Assembly: GCA_947647735.1 (NCBI GenBank)
Contig: CANSLJ010000026.1
Coordinates: 1 to 56,961, forward strand
Length of the DNA: 56,961 nt
Direction of reading: 5' to 3'
Source of the DNA: an uncultured bacterium
Lineage (GTDB): Bacteria; Bacillota; Clostridia; Lachnospirales; Lachnospiraceae
This document shows positions 8,484-17,937 of the stretch, piece by piece. The translations under genes were made by a program, and so were the position numbers. The stretch's first letter is position 1. Each line of letters starts with the position of its first letter. The notes beneath the pieces are model-generated. The model saw nothing but the letters and a program-made list of their open reading frames with translations. It had not been told where the DNA came from and did no database searches.

Positions 8484-9098
8484 ATGGAAATCAAAAAAGT
8501 AACAGACGCCGCTTTTCGGAAATACGGCAGAGTGATCTCTGAATTTGATTTTTCCGAACTTGTGGCAAAGTTGGCGGAAACGCCGCTTCCGGACGGGGTG
8601 GTGTATGAGCCGTCGGAGGAGATTCTGGAGGCATTGCCGGTGAAAGAGAAACTGGAGACAGCTTATTATGGGGAGCTGCCGATCCAGATCGGGTATTGTA
8701 ACGGGCACAACCACCTGTTAAATGCGGTGGAGTATCATCGTTCTTCGGAGGTGGATATTGCGGCGGATGATCTGATCTTACTGCTTGGCAGCCAGCAGGA
8801 TATCACGGATGATTACACCTATGAAACTTCTAAAATAGAAGCTTTCCTCTGCCCGAAGGGAACGGGTGTGGAACTCTATGCGACAACGCTTCACTATGCA
8901 CCATGCAGTGTAGGGGACAACGGTTTCCGCTGTGCGATCGTACTGCCGAAGGATACCAATCTGCCGCTTGATAAAAAGCATGAAGGTTATGAGGACGGGC
9001 TGATCACCGCGAAGAACAAATGGCTGATCGGACATGCGGAGGGCGGACTGGACGCAGGCGCTCACATCGGGCTGATCGGGGAGAATATTTCCGTATAA
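8484..9098 (+). CDS. DUF4867 family protein
   Basis: A 204-residue soluble protein. I chose the ATG at 8484 because AGGAGAGGG lies just before it; an upstream ATG at 8448 lacks such a site. The sequence (MEIKKVTDAAFRKYGRV start; a GHNHLLNAVEYHRSSE segment) matches the DUF4867 family as I remember it and has a cupin-like feel: a His/Glu cluster in HNHLLNAVEYH and a later CSVGDNGFRCAIVLP strand region. It lies between a sugar kinase and an isomerase, so a role in the same pathway, for example as a sugar epimerase or mutarotase-like enzyme, is possible but unproven. Confidence 0.75.
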   Translation: MEIKKVTDAAFRKYGRVISEFDFSELVAKLAETPLPDGVVYEPSEEILEALPVKEKLETAYYGELPIQIGYCNGHNHLLNAVEYHRSSEVDIAADDLILLLGSQQDITDDYTYETSKIEAFLCPKGTGVELYATTLHYAPCSVGDNGFRCAIVLPKDTNLPLDKKHEGYEDGLITAKNKWLIGHAEGGLDAGAHIGLIGENISV

Positions 9099-9207
9099 GA
9101 ATGACACGAGTGTCAGTAGATGAACGGCAGAACAAAGTGATATAGGTGTCAAAAATATATAAACCATTATTAATTATGCATTCAACATATAAGGAGGAAA
9201 AACTATC

Positions 9208-10692
9208 ATGAACAACATTCCTAAAATCAAACTGGGTATCGTAGCTGTCAGCCGTGACTGTTTCCCGGAGAGCCTTTCCGTAAACAGGAGAAAAGCCCTT
9301 GTAGATGCTTACAAGGCAAAATATGACGCAGAAGATATTTACGAATGCCCCATCTGTATCGTGGAGAGCGAGATCCATATGGTACAGGCGTTGGAGGACA
9401 TCAAGAAAGCAGGCTGTAACGCGCTCTGCGTATACCTTGGCAACTTTGGCCCGGAAATTTCCGAGACACTTCTTGCAAAACATTTTGACGGACCGAAGAT
9501 GTTCTGTGCGGCAGCGGAAGAGAGCCAGAATGATCTGGTAGGCGGACGAGGCGATGCTTACTGTGGTATGTTAAACGCAAGCTACAACTTAAAACTCCGC
9601 AACGTAGGGGCTTATATCCCTGAGTATCCGGTGGGAACAGCAGAAGACTGTGCTGATATGATGAACGAATTCCTTCCGATCGCAAGAGCGCTGGTTGGAC
9701 TTTCCGAGTTAAAGATCATCAGCTTTGGCCCGAGGCCGCTTAACTTCCTGGCTTGTAACGCACCGATCAAACAGCTTTACAACATGGGCGTTGAGATTGA
9801 AGAAAATTCTGAGCTGGATCTGTTTGAAGCATTCAACAAACATGCCGGTGATGAGAGAATCCCTGCAAAAGTTGCCGAGATGGCGGAAGAGCTGGGCGCA
9901 GGCAATAAGAAACCTGAAGTGCTTGAGAAGCTTGCTCAGTATGAGCTGACATTGCTTGACTGGATCGAGGAGCACAGAGGCTACAGAAAATATGTTGCTA
10001 TCGCCGGAAAGTGCTGGCCTGCATTCCAGACACAGTTTGGCTTTGTTCCCTGCTATGTAAACAGCCGTCTGACGGGCATGGGCATCCCTGTATCCTGTGA
10101 AGTGGATATTTACGGCTGTCTGTCCGAGTTCATCGGAACCTGTGTCAGCGATGATATCGTTACACTGCTTGACATCAATAACTCCGTGCCGGCAGATATG
10201 TACAAAGAGGCTATTGAAGGCAAATTTGATTATACACATAAAGATACTTTCATGGGCTTCCACTGCGGTAATACCTGCTCCAAGAAACTCAGCTTCCATG
10301 AGATGAAATACCAGATGATCATGGCGAGAAGCCTTCCGATCGAAGTGACGAACGGAACGCTGGAAGGTGACATTGTTCCCGGCGATATCACATTCTACCG
10401 CCTGCAGTCCACAGCAGACTGCAAGCTGCGCGCTTATGTGGCACAGGGCGAGGTTCTTCCGGTGGCAACCAAGTCCTTCGGCGGTATCGGTGTATTTGCC
10501 ATCAAGGAGATGGGCAGATTCTATCGTCACGTGCTGATAGAGAAGAATTATCCTCATCACGGCGCGGTTGCATTCGGCCATTACGGAAAAGCATTGTTTG
10601 AAGTATTCAAATATCTGGGCGTTCCGGTGGAGGATATCAACTACAACCAGCCGAAGAGTCTGCCTTATCCGACAGAGAATCCGTTCTGCTGA
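9208..10692 (+). CDS. L-fucose/L-arabinose isomerase family protein
   Basis: A 494-residue protein of the L-fucose/L-arabinose isomerase superfamily, which interconverts aldoses and ketoses with a divalent metal. The N-terminal Rossmann-like half (LGIVAVSRD; ALCVYLGNFGPE) and a C-terminal catalytic half with acidic EVDIYG and HCGNT, likely metal or substrate ligands, support the family. A strong AAGGAGG precedes the ATG at 9208. It closes a three-gene operon with the FGGY kinase and DUF4867 protein; isomerisation followed by kinase action makes a standard catabolic pair. Whether the substrate is L-fucose, D-arabinose, xylose or another sugar is not decidable from sequence. Confidence 0.85.
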   Translation: MNNIPKIKLGIVAVSRDCFPESLSVNRRKALVDAYKAKYDAEDIYECPICIVESEIHMVQALEDIKKAGCNALCVYLGNFGPEISETLLAKHFDGPKMFCAAAEESQNDLVGGRGDAYCGMLNASYNLKLRNVGAYIPEYPVGTAEDCADMMNEFLPIARALVGLSELKIISFGPRPLNFLACNAPIKQLYNMGVEIEENSELDLFEAFNKHAGDERIPAKVAEMAEELGAGNKKPEVLEKLAQYELTLLDWIEEHRGYRKYVAIAGKCWPAFQTQFGFVPCYVNSRLTGMGIPVSCEVDIYGCLSEFIGTCVSDDIVTLLDINNSVPADMYKEAIEGKFDYTHKDTFMGFHCGNTCSKKLSFHEMKYQMIMARSLPIEVTNGTLEGDIVPGDITFYRLQSTADCKLRAYVAQGEVLPVATKSFGGIGVFAIKEMGRFYRHVLIEKNYPHHGAVAFGHYGKALFEVFKYLGVPVEDINYNQPKSLPYPTENPFC

Positions 10693-10795
10693 CGGACTGA
10701 TGTCAGATAGACAGAGAATAGAATGAAATAACTGCCCGGGCCAGATTTTAGCGGATGCCGGCAGAACAAAACAATATACATGATCACATTATAAC

Positions 10796-10838
10796 GATAA
10801 GCCGTTTCTGTATAAAATATGTGTGGAAACGGCTTATC
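10796..10838. repeat. 13-bp perfect inverted repeat between isomerase and sensor genes
   Basis: GATAAGCCGTTTC (10796-10808) and GAAACGGCTTATC (10826-10838) pair perfectly around a 17-base AT-rich loop. It ends 11 bases before the start of the sugar-sensor operon. There is no T-run behind it, so a plain intrinsic terminator is unlikely; an operator or a leader hairpin is as likely. Confidence 0.6.
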
Positions 10839-10849
10839 TGTGTTAAGAT

Positions 10850-11923
10850 ATGGGTATGAAAAAAGAGGTGGCTCGGAATCATAATATTTCTGCGAACAAA
10901 GCCTTTCGCATTATGCTGACAGGCTTTATCGTCATGTTTTTGGTGGCGCTTTTCTGCGGCATTTATTTTTCTGCAAAAATGAAACAGGTAAGCGAAGCCG
11001 ATGCGGGAACTTACGAAATATATGACAGGCATTATGTGTTTATTTCGGATAATGCGGAGAAAGAGTTCTGGAATGAGGTCTATGCGGCGGCAGCGGAGGA
11101 GGGCGAGAAGGAGAACGTTTATGTGGAACGTCTGGGCGAGAATCTGAATGTAAATTATCAGACGGAGGATCTGCTGCGGATCGCCAATAATTCTTCGGTG
11201 GACGGGATCATCTTTTGCGGGGAAGATAATGAGGAGACCGTAAAGCTGATCAACGAGGCGGTACATAAAGGGGTAGCCGTGGTTTCCTTGCGTCAGGACA
11301 TCGAAGATTCCGAGAGACAGTGCTTTGTCGGGGTTAACAGTTATGATCTGGGGATGGAGTATGGAAAGCAGATTCTGGAACTGATGGAGCTTGAGGAGAT
11401 GCAGAATCCGAAGATCTGTATTCTGGCGGATGAGACGATGTCCGAATCGAAACAGAACCTGATCACTTTCGCCATCAGGGATTGCTTTTCTGAGGCGGGG
11501 GAAGAAAACCTGCCGGAGATGGAGATCAGGAAGATCGATACGTCGGACGCCTTCAGCGCGGAGGAGGCCATCAGAGATATTTTCATGGACAGCCAGAATC
11601 TGCCTGATATCATGGTCTGCCTGAACAGTGTATATACACAGTGTACCTACCAGGCGGCGGTAGACTATAATCAGGTAGGTGTGGTGAAGATCCTGGGCTA
11701 TTATTCCACGGATGCCATCCTGGACGCGGTGGAAAAGCGGATCATTTATTCCACAATACAGATAGATACGGAGGAAATGGGGAGCCAGTGTATCAAAGCG
11801 CTTACAGAGTATCATGAGAGCGGTTATACCAGTTCCTATGTGCCGATCGGCATACAGGTGATCGGCAGCGAGGAGGCAAGAAAGCTGCTGAAGGAGGCGG
11901 AGGTGGAAGATGCTGGTAACTAA
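10850..11923 (+). CDS. Membrane-anchored sugar-binding protein (XylFII/AraP-like sensor)
   Basis: A 357-residue protein with a cytoplasmic start, one hydrophobic segment (about residues 21-41) and a periplasmic-binding-protein-like domain outside the cell. It has no lipobox; the uncleaved anchor resembles sensor-type binding proteins such as XylFII of Clostridium beijerinckii, which present the sugar to a partner kinase. Motifs such as VDGIIFCGED and GVAVVSLRQDI fit the ribose/xylose-binding family. The ribosome binding site is weak, and the start (10850, or the next ATG at 10856) is uncertain. It overlaps the histidine kinase by 14 bases and is the first gene of a four-gene sensing cluster. 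Confidence 0.82.
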   Translation: MGMKKEVARNHNISANKAFRIMLTGFIVMFLVALFCGIYFSAKMKQVSEADAGTYEIYDRHYVFISDNAEKEFWNEVYAAAAEEGEKENVYVERLGENLNVNYQTEDLLRIANNSSVDGIIFCGEDNEETVKLINEAVHKGVAVVSLRQDIEDSERQCFVGVNSYDLGMEYGKQILELMELEEMQNPKICILADETMSESKQNLITFAIRDCFSEAGEENLPEMEIRKIDTSDAFSAEEAIRDIFMDSQNLPDIMVCLNSVYTQCTYQAAVDYNQVGVVKILGYYSTDAILDAVEKRIIYSTIQIDTEEMGSQCIKALTEYHESGYTSSYVPIGIQVIGSEEARKLLKEAEVEDAGN

Positions 11924-13388
11924 GTGGAATAACGCTTCGATACAGATCAAACTGACCGTGTCCTTCACGTTTACACTGATCATCATACTGGCCATGAACC
12001 TGTTCATGTATATGAATATCAATTCCATGACGGCCCGTGTGGACGAGGTTTATGTCAGCAATATGAACTTGAATGAACTTTCGGAGGCGCTTCAGACACT
12101 GCATGAGTCTGTGCGGGGGTATCTGGATACCAAAAGTTCGGATGCGCTGGATTCCTATTACCGCGCGGATCAGGAATACCGGGAACTTTTGGAGGGATTG
12201 AATCAGCGTGTAGTAAATAACCAGATGAAGATCACGGAAAAAAATATCAGGGCACAGTCGGAAACCTATCTGGAAAAAGTTTACGAGACCGTGCAGGCAA
12301 AGCGCGGCAGGAATGTGGAGAGATATAAAAATTATTATGATGAGGCAACGGAAATTTACGGCGATATCCAGAACTGTATTTATTCCCTGAATAACGAACA
12401 GTTTAAGAACAATTCCGGAAGTTATATGATCCTGCTTTCGTCCCTGCGGTATATGGAGATCGTCAGTACCGTGATCCTGGCGATAATAGGCTGTATCAAT
12501 CTGGTTATGGTCTTTATGCTCACAAGAAACATGACAAGCCCTCTGATCAAGCTCTCGAGGGCGGCAAATGAGGTGGCTGAAGGTAATTTTAATGTGGAGA
12601 TCGAGGATCTGGAGAGCGGGGATGAGATCGGGATCGTATCCAGAGCATTCCAGAAGATGGTCACAAGCATCCAGATCTATATTCAGGAGATCAAGAACAG
12701 TATGGAGCGGGAGAGCCGCATGAAAGAAAAGGAACTGCTGATGGAGAGCAGCATGCGGGAGGCGCAGCTTATGACGCTGCAGGCCCAGATCAATCCCCAT
12801 TTTCTGTTTAATACGTTAAATGCCGGCGCACAGCTTGCGATGATGGAGGGTGCGGACAAGACCACGGAATTCATTGAAAATATGGCGGATTTTTTCCGTT
12901 ACAATATTAAAAAGATGAATCAGGATACGACAGTCGGGGAGGAGGTCCGGCTGGTGGATAACTATATTTATATCCTGAACGTGCGCTTTACGGGAGAAAT
13001 TCATTTTGAAAAGGAAGTGGACGACAGGGTTTTGGGTGTGAAAGTACCCAGCATGATCCTGCAGCCCATCGTGGAAAATGCTGTTAACTACGGTATCAGA
13101 AATATTGGAAGAGAGGGAAAGATCAGGCTGAGGGTTTATCAGGAAGAGAATTTCATCTATCTTTCGGTATGGGATAACGGTATCGGCATGAGTGAGGAAA
13201 AGATCTCCCAGATTCTGAAAGGGGAACTGAAGGAGGTCGATCTGAGATCCAATTCCAACGGCATCGGACTCGGAAATGTGATAGAACGATTAAAACTTTA
13301 TACGGGCAGGGAAGACGTGATGGAGATAAGGAGCGCAGGACGGGATGAGGGATCGGAATTTATTATAAAAGTACCGGCTCATGTCTGA
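11910..13388 (+). CDS. Sensor histidine kinase, LytS/YesM type
   Basis: A 492-residue kinase. Transmembrane segments are at about 15-35 and 185-204, with a 150-residue extracellular domain between, then a HAMP linker (about 205-260), a His_kinase domain with NPHFLFN (phospho-acceptor H297), and an HATPase domain with the N-box in QPIVENAVNYG and the G-box in WDNGIGM. Such kinases pair with AraC-type response regulators. GGAGG precedes the ATG inside the upstream gene. The upstream membrane-anchored sugar-binding protein probably delivers the signal, as in XylFII-LytS systems; this is inference from order and family. Confidence 0.93.
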   Translation: MLVTKWNNASIQIKLTVSFTFTLIIILAMNLFMYMNINSMTARVDEVYVSNMNLNELSEALQTLHESVRGYLDTKSSDALDSYYRADQEYRELLEGLNQRVVNNQMKITEKNIRAQSETYLEKVYETVQAKRGRNVERYKNYYDEATEIYGDIQNCIYSLNNEQFKNNSGSYMILLSSLRYMEIVSTVILAIIGCINLVMVFMLTRNMTSPLIKLSRAANEVAEGNFNVEIEDLESGDEIGIVSRAFQKMVTSIQIYIQEIKNSMERESRMKEKELLMESSMREAQLMTLQAQINPHFLFNTLNAGAQLAMMEGADKTTEFIENMADFFRYNIKKMNQDTTVGEEVRLVDNYIYILNVRFTGEIHFEKEVDDRVLGVKVPSMILQPIVENAVNYGIRNIGREGKIRLRVYQEENFIYLSVWDNGIGMSEEKISQILKGELKEVDLRSNSNGIGLGNVIERLKLYTGREDVMEIRSAGRDEGSEFIIKVPAHV

Positions 13389-13433
13389 GCGGCGTTAAGG
13401 AAAGCGGATACAGGAAGAAGTGAGGATACGGTA

Positions 13434-15041
13434 ATGTACAGAATTTTACTGGCGGATGATGAAGGGATTGTCTTAAATTCCCTGGAATTTATCATAGAGA
13501 AAAATTTCAGTGGAAAATATGAGCTGGAGACGGCAAAAACAGGACGGGGAGCTATTGAAGCGGCAGAGCATTTCCGGCCCGATATCGTGTTTATGGATAT
13601 TCAGATGCCGGGGATCAACGGGATCGATGCCATGCGGGAGATCCGTAAATTCTCGCCGAATGTTATCTTTGTGGTACTGACCGCCTATGATAAGTTTGAC
13701 TATGCGAAAGAAGCCATAGGCCTTGGAGTGATGGAGTATCTGAATAAGCCTGTGAACCAGAAGGTCGTGGTGGAAGTGATAGGCAGGGCGATGGAATCGA
13801 TCGATGAAAGGCGGAAAAAGCGTAAAGATGACCTGCAGATCAAGGAGCGCATGGAAACAGTCATGCCGATCATTGAAAACGGTTTTATTTACTCCATTCT
13901 GCTGCAGGAAAGATTTGATGAGGATATTGAGAATTATATGAACCTGCTGGGGATCACGGCGGGTTATGGTTATATGATGGCGGTGGTATTCGGGGACAGA
14001 CAGCAGGGCAATTATATGACGAATGCGGTGGGTACCAGCGTCAAGGCGCAGATGGATTATTACCCGAAAGTGCGGGAGATTTTGAAGGGGACTTTTCCGG
14101 AGGCTGTCGTGGGAAATGTGAGCAGCAACAAGATTCCTGTTTTTATGCCGGCGGAAGAGCTGAAGATGACTTACAACAGGCGTATCGAGGTGATCGAGCA
14201 GTCACGGCAGGCAGTGCGGAGCATGAATAAGGCGACGGGGCTTTCCTTCCGGATCGGGATCGGGGGGGTGGGGAGGCTGAAAGATACCCTGCAGTCCTAT
14301 GACGGGGCATTGAAGGCTCTGTACTCGACGAAGGGCAGCGTGGCACATGCGGATGATCTGCCGATCTCGGTGGAATATGAGGAAAGTTATCCGGTGGATA
14401 CGGAAGAAGCGATCTTTGAGAAGATGCGGGACGGCAAGATAGAGGAGTGCCTTGCCCAGACGGACAAATTTTTTGACTTGATGGTGGGACGGTACGGTGA
14501 CGATGAGATGAGCATCAAACTGAAGGTGCTGGAATTCGTGATGACCGGGGAATCCATTATGTACCGCAACGGAGGGTATGTCTACCATTTTGACAGCAGG
14601 AAGAATTATCTGCAGGATGTTTTTGAGATCAAAGGATATGATTTCCTGAAAAAGTGGTTTATGGAGAAAATGAGAAATGCGGCGTCGGCTATGATCAAGG
14701 GTGGTGAAAATCATACGAACGATCTGATCCGGCAGGCGCAGGAGTATATTGACAGCCATTTTCATAAGGATATGTCTCTGGATGATATTTCCAGGGAGCT
14801 GAATATCAGTCCTTATTATTTCAGCAAGCTGTTTAAGGAGGAGACAGGGGAGAACTTTGTGGAGTATGTGACGGGGCGGCGTATGGAGAGAGCGAAGCAT
14901 CTGCTGAAAAGTCCGGATAAGAGTATTAAGGAGATCTGTGCGGAGGTGGGGTATTCGGATCCCAATTATTTCAGTCGGATCTTTAAGAAGTATCAGGGGG
15001 TTTCGCCTACGGAGTATAAGGAGAATGTTGGGGGGAATTAG
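13434..15041 (+). CDS. Response regulator with AraC-type DNA-binding domain (YesN type)
   Basis: A 535-residue response regulator. The receiver domain covers residues 1-120, with the acidic pair DD at 8-9, phospho-acceptor D55 in FMDIQMPG, the T in VVLTAYD and the conserved K in LNKPV. A long middle region (about 130-420) precedes two AraC helix-turn-helix motifs (about 430-530; the second is in SIKEICAEVGYSDPNYFSR). It follows its kinase by 45 bases. It probably activates genes for sugar uptake, most obviously the XylF-like gene starting 6 bases downstream. Confidence 0.94.
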   Translation: MYRILLADDEGIVLNSLEFIIEKNFSGKYELETAKTGRGAIEAAEHFRPDIVFMDIQMPGINGIDAMREIRKFSPNVIFVVLTAYDKFDYAKEAIGLGVMEYLNKPVNQKVVVEVIGRAMESIDERRKKRKDDLQIKERMETVMPIIENGFIYSILLQERFDEDIENYMNLLGITAGYGYMMAVVFGDRQQGNYMTNAVGTSVKAQMDYYPKVREILKGTFPEAVVGNVSSNKIPVFMPAEELKMTYNRRIEVIEQSRQAVRSMNKATGLSFRIGIGGVGRLKDTLQSYDGALKALYSTKGSVAHADDLPISVEYEESYPVDTEEAIFEKMRDGKIEECLAQTDKFFDLMVGRYGDDEMSIKLKVLEFVMTGESIMYRNGGYVYHFDSRKNYLQDVFEIKGYDFLKKWFMEKMRNAASAMIKGGENHTNDLIRQAQEYIDSHFHKDMSLDDISRELNISPYYFSKLFKEETGENFVEYVTGRRMERAKHLLKSPDKSIKEICAEVGYSDPNYFSRIFKKYQGVSPTEYKENVGGN

Positions 15042-15047
15042 TGTATT

Positions 15048-16091
15048 ATGAAGAAGAATATGAAGAGAATTTTGGCGTGTATATTTATTATCATTATGAC
15101 AGTTGTGTCAGTTGTGGGGTGCGGGCAGACGGTGAAGGAGAATGATGTGGAGGAGGAGGAGAGCGATGCGATCAGGATCGGCTTTTCGATGGATTCCTTT
15201 CTGATCGAGAGATGGCAGAGGGACAGGGATCTTTTTGTCTCCAAGGCGCAGGAGCTGGGGGCGGAGGTGAATGTGCAGAATGCCAACGGGGAGGTGAGTA
15301 AGCAGATTTCCCAGATTGAGTATTTTATTGAGAAAAAGATGGATGTTATCGTGATCGTTGCCATTGACGGCGAGGGGCTGACGGAGGTGGTCGGAAAGGC
15401 AAAGAAGGCGGGGATCAAGGTTATTGCCTATGACAGGCTGATCCTGAATGCGGATGTGGATCTCTATATTACATTTGATAATGAAAAAGTCGGGACTCTG
15501 ATGGGAGAATATCTGAGGGAGACTTTGGGGGATGAGGGAACGATCATCTGTATCAACGGTTCACCGACTGATAATAATGTGACACTGGTGTCAGGAGGGT
15601 TCAAAAAGGCGCTGGAGGGATCTGATATTAAGATTGACAGAACCGGTTATGCGGATAACTGGCTGGCGGAGGTTGGTTTTGATTTTGTCAGCGGGTATCT
15701 GGCGGAAGATAAGGTGCCGGACGGGATCATGTGCGGCAATGATGATATCGCGACGCAGGTGGTGAAAGCGTTGTCGGAAAACCGCCTGGCAGGACAGGTG
15801 TATGTGACCGGACAGGATGCGGATCTGGTTGCCTGTCAGAGGATCGTGGAAGGGACGCAGTACATGACTGTCTACAAGCCTCTGGAACTGCTCGCCCAGA
15901 GAGCTGCGGAGATGGCGGTGGCGATGGCGAAGGGGGAGATGCCGGAGACAGGATCGACGATCCATGACGGCACCTATGATGTGCCCCTTGAGAAGCTGGA
16001 CCCGGTGGCGGTGACAAAGGAGAATATGGATGAGGTGATCATCGGAAAATATCACCAGAAGAATGATGTGTACTTAAATGTTCAGGGGTAA
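15048..16091 (+). CDS. Xylose-type ABC transporter substrate-binding lipoprotein
   Basis: A 347-residue lipoprotein: a hydrophobic signal peptide ends in the lipobox VVGC (Cys 25), after which a XylF-like binding domain begins (IRIGFSMDSFLIERWQRD). DRLILNADVDLYITFDN and ENMDEVI are typical of D-xylose-binding proteins. It would capture an aldopentose outside the membrane. The gene starts 6 bases after the response regulator. The next gene is an unrelated radical SAM protein, so the usual XylG ATPase and XylH permease are not adjacent. It may work with a transporter encoded elsewhere or act only in sensing. Confidence 0.87.
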   Translation: MKKNMKRILACIFIIIMTVVSVVGCGQTVKENDVEEEESDAIRIGFSMDSFLIERWQRDRDLFVSKAQELGAEVNVQNANGEVSKQISQIEYFIEKKMDVIVIVAIDGEGLTEVVGKAKKAGIKVIAYDRLILNADVDLYITFDNEKVGTLMGEYLRETLGDEGTIICINGSPTDNNVTLVSGGFKKALEGSDIKIDRTGYADNWLAEVGFDFVSGYLAEDKVPDGIMCGNDDIATQVVKALSENRLAGQVYVTGQDADLVACQRIVEGTQYMTVYKPLELLAQRAAEMAVAMAKGEMPETGSTIHDGTYDVPLEKLDPVAVTKENMDEVIIGKYHQKNDVYLNVQG

Positions 16092-16097
16092 TAGGAA

Positions 16098-17894
16098 ATG
16101 AAATTTTTACTGGCGGGAATCCATGCGAAATATATTCATACCGGGCTTGCGGTTTACAGCCTCAGAAGCTATGCCGGAAGGGAATTGCGGGAACATATCG
16201 AGGCGGCGGAGTATACCATCAATCAACGCATGGAGCAGATTCTGGCGGATCTTTATCAGAGGAAACCGGATGTGATAGGCTTTTCCTGCTATATCTGGAA
16301 TTTTACGATGGTAAAGAGACTGATCAGGGAATTTCATAAGCTGTGCCCGGAAGTTCCGATCTGGCTGGGCGGGCCGGAGGTTTCTTATGAATATGAGAAG
16401 CTTCTTGAGGAATATCCTGAGGTGACAGGGATCATGTCAGGGGAGGGGGAGGAGACTTTCCGGGAGCTGCTGCAGGCTTATGTGGAAGAGGAAGGGGGAA
16501 GTTGTCTCCGCAGCCTTTCTCTTAAAATTCCGGGCACGGCGACCAGAGAAGGCTTTTTCGGCGTCAGAAAACCGCTTGATATGAACAGGCTTCCTTTTTA
16601 TTATGATGATATGGAAACTGCGGAGGCGCAGGAGAATAAAAATAAGATCATCTATTATGAATCCGGCAGGGGCTGCCCTTTCCGGTGCAGCTATTGTCTT
16701 TCCTCTATAGATAAACAGGTGAGGCTGCGGGACGCGGAGCTGGTCAAAAAGGAATTACAGTATTTTCTGGACAGAAAAGTTAAGCAGGTAAAGTTCATTG
16801 ACAGAACCTTTAACTGTGATCAGAGGCATGCCGTGGAGATATGGCGGTATCTGCTGCAAAATGACAATGGTGTCACAAATTTTCACTTTGAGATAGCGGC
16901 GGAACTGCTGACACAGGAGGAACTGGAAATCCTCTCTCAGATGCGCCCGGGGCTGGTACAACTGGAGATCGGCGTACAGACGACAAACCGGGAAACGCTG
17001 CGTGCGATCCACCGCCCCGAAAATCTTGACAGACTAAAAATGACAGTAATGTCGGTTGCGAAAAATCGAAATATCCATCAGCATCTGGATCTTATTGCCG
17101 GCCTGCCCTATGAGGATTTAAAAAGTTTCCGGAACTCTTTTAATGAAGTATTTGCGATGGAGCCGAACCAGCTGCAGCTCGGGTTTTTGAAAGTGCTGAA
17201 GGGTTCGGAGATGTATGACAGGGCGGAAGAGTATGGGATCGTATACCAGTCGGAGCCGCCCTATGAAGTGCTGTATACCGGATGGCTCTCCTATGAGGAT
17301 ATGCAGGAATTAAAAAAAGTGGAAGAGATGGTGGAACTGTTTTATAACAGTGATCAGTTCGGCTGTACATTACAGGCACTTCAGAAATTTTTTGAGAGCC
17401 CTTATCATCTGTTTTTGGCGCTGGCGGAGTTTTATGAAAAGAAGGGATTTTTTGTGAACAGTCCCTCAAGGAATTACCGTTATGAGGTGGTGCTGGAATT
17501 TATCCGGAGCCGGGAAGTGGGAGAAGGGATTGAAAAACTGTTTCGCGAGCTGCTTACCTTTGATCTTTATCTGAGGGAAAAGGCAAAGAGCAGGCCTGAT
17601 TTTGCGAGAGATATTCATGCTTATTATCAGGATATATCATCGTTTTACAGGCAGCAGGAAAAGGAGCCGGACCTGCTTTCGGCCTATGTGGAAAAAGGTT
17701 ACGACAGCAGGCAGATGATGCGTATGACGCATATGGATATTTTCTGTTATCCGGTATGGGACAGGGAATGGCTCAGAGAGACCGGCCTGAACGGGATAGA
17801 GCCGGGAAGAGAGAGATTGGTACTGTTTGATTATGAGAAGAGAAATCCGTTAAATCATGAGGCGGCATATGTTGTGATCGGCGGGAAGGAATAA
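16098..17894 (+). CDS. B12-binding domain radical SAM protein with DUF4080-like C-terminus
   Basis: A 598-residue enzyme. Residues 1-150 form a cobalamin-binding-like Rossmann domain (PDVIGFSCYIWN; WLGGPEVSYE). The radical SAM core follows, with the cluster motif CxxxCxxC in CPFRCSYC at about residue 196. The C-terminal 200 residues match the DUF4080 region that often accompanies such proteins. Radical SAM/B12 enzymes perform methylations or other radical reactions; this subgroup has no known substrate. The start follows the XylF-like gene by 6 bases, so it could share the transcript, though a functional link is not evident. Confidence 0.88.
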   Translation: MKFLLAGIHAKYIHTGLAVYSLRSYAGRELREHIEAAEYTINQRMEQILADLYQRKPDVIGFSCYIWNFTMVKRLIREFHKLCPEVPIWLGGPEVSYEYEKLLEEYPEVTGIMSGEGEETFRELLQAYVEEEGGSCLRSLSLKIPGTATREGFFGVRKPLDMNRLPFYYDDMETAEAQENKNKIIYYESGRGCPFRCSYCLSSIDKQVRLRDAELVKKELQYFLDRKVKQVKFIDRTFNCDQRHAVEIWRYLLQNDNGVTNFHFEIAAELLTQEELEILSQMRPGLVQLEIGVQTTNRETLRAIHRPENLDRLKMTVMSVAKNRNIHQHLDLIAGLPYEDLKSFRNSFNEVFAMEPNQLQLGFLKVLKGSEMYDRAEEYGIVYQSEPPYEVLYTGWLSYEDMQELKKVEEMVELFYNSDQFGCTLQALQKFFESPYHLFLALAEFYEKKGFFVNSPSRNYRYEVVLEFIRSREVGEGIEKLFRELLTFDLYLREKAKSRPDFARDIHAYYQDISSFYRQQEKEPDLLSAYVEKGYDSRQMMRMTHMDIFCYPVWDREWLRETGLNGIEPGRERLVLFDYEKRNPLNHEAAYVVIGGKE

Positions 17895-17937
17895 ATGAAT
17901 CTGTAAAAAAGAGAACAGAAGGGATAAGCTGAAAAAT

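Noticed and set aside
9099-9207. A short hairpin (TGACAC-gag-TGTCA) between the DUF4867 and isomerase genes
   Set aside because: The stem is short and has no T-run; it does not justify a terminator inside an operon.
10784-12028. A 414-codon minus-strand open frame, and a similar one at 11802-12800
   Set aside because: Both are antisense to the well-supported sugar sensor and histidine kinase genes and show no domain or ribosome binding site.
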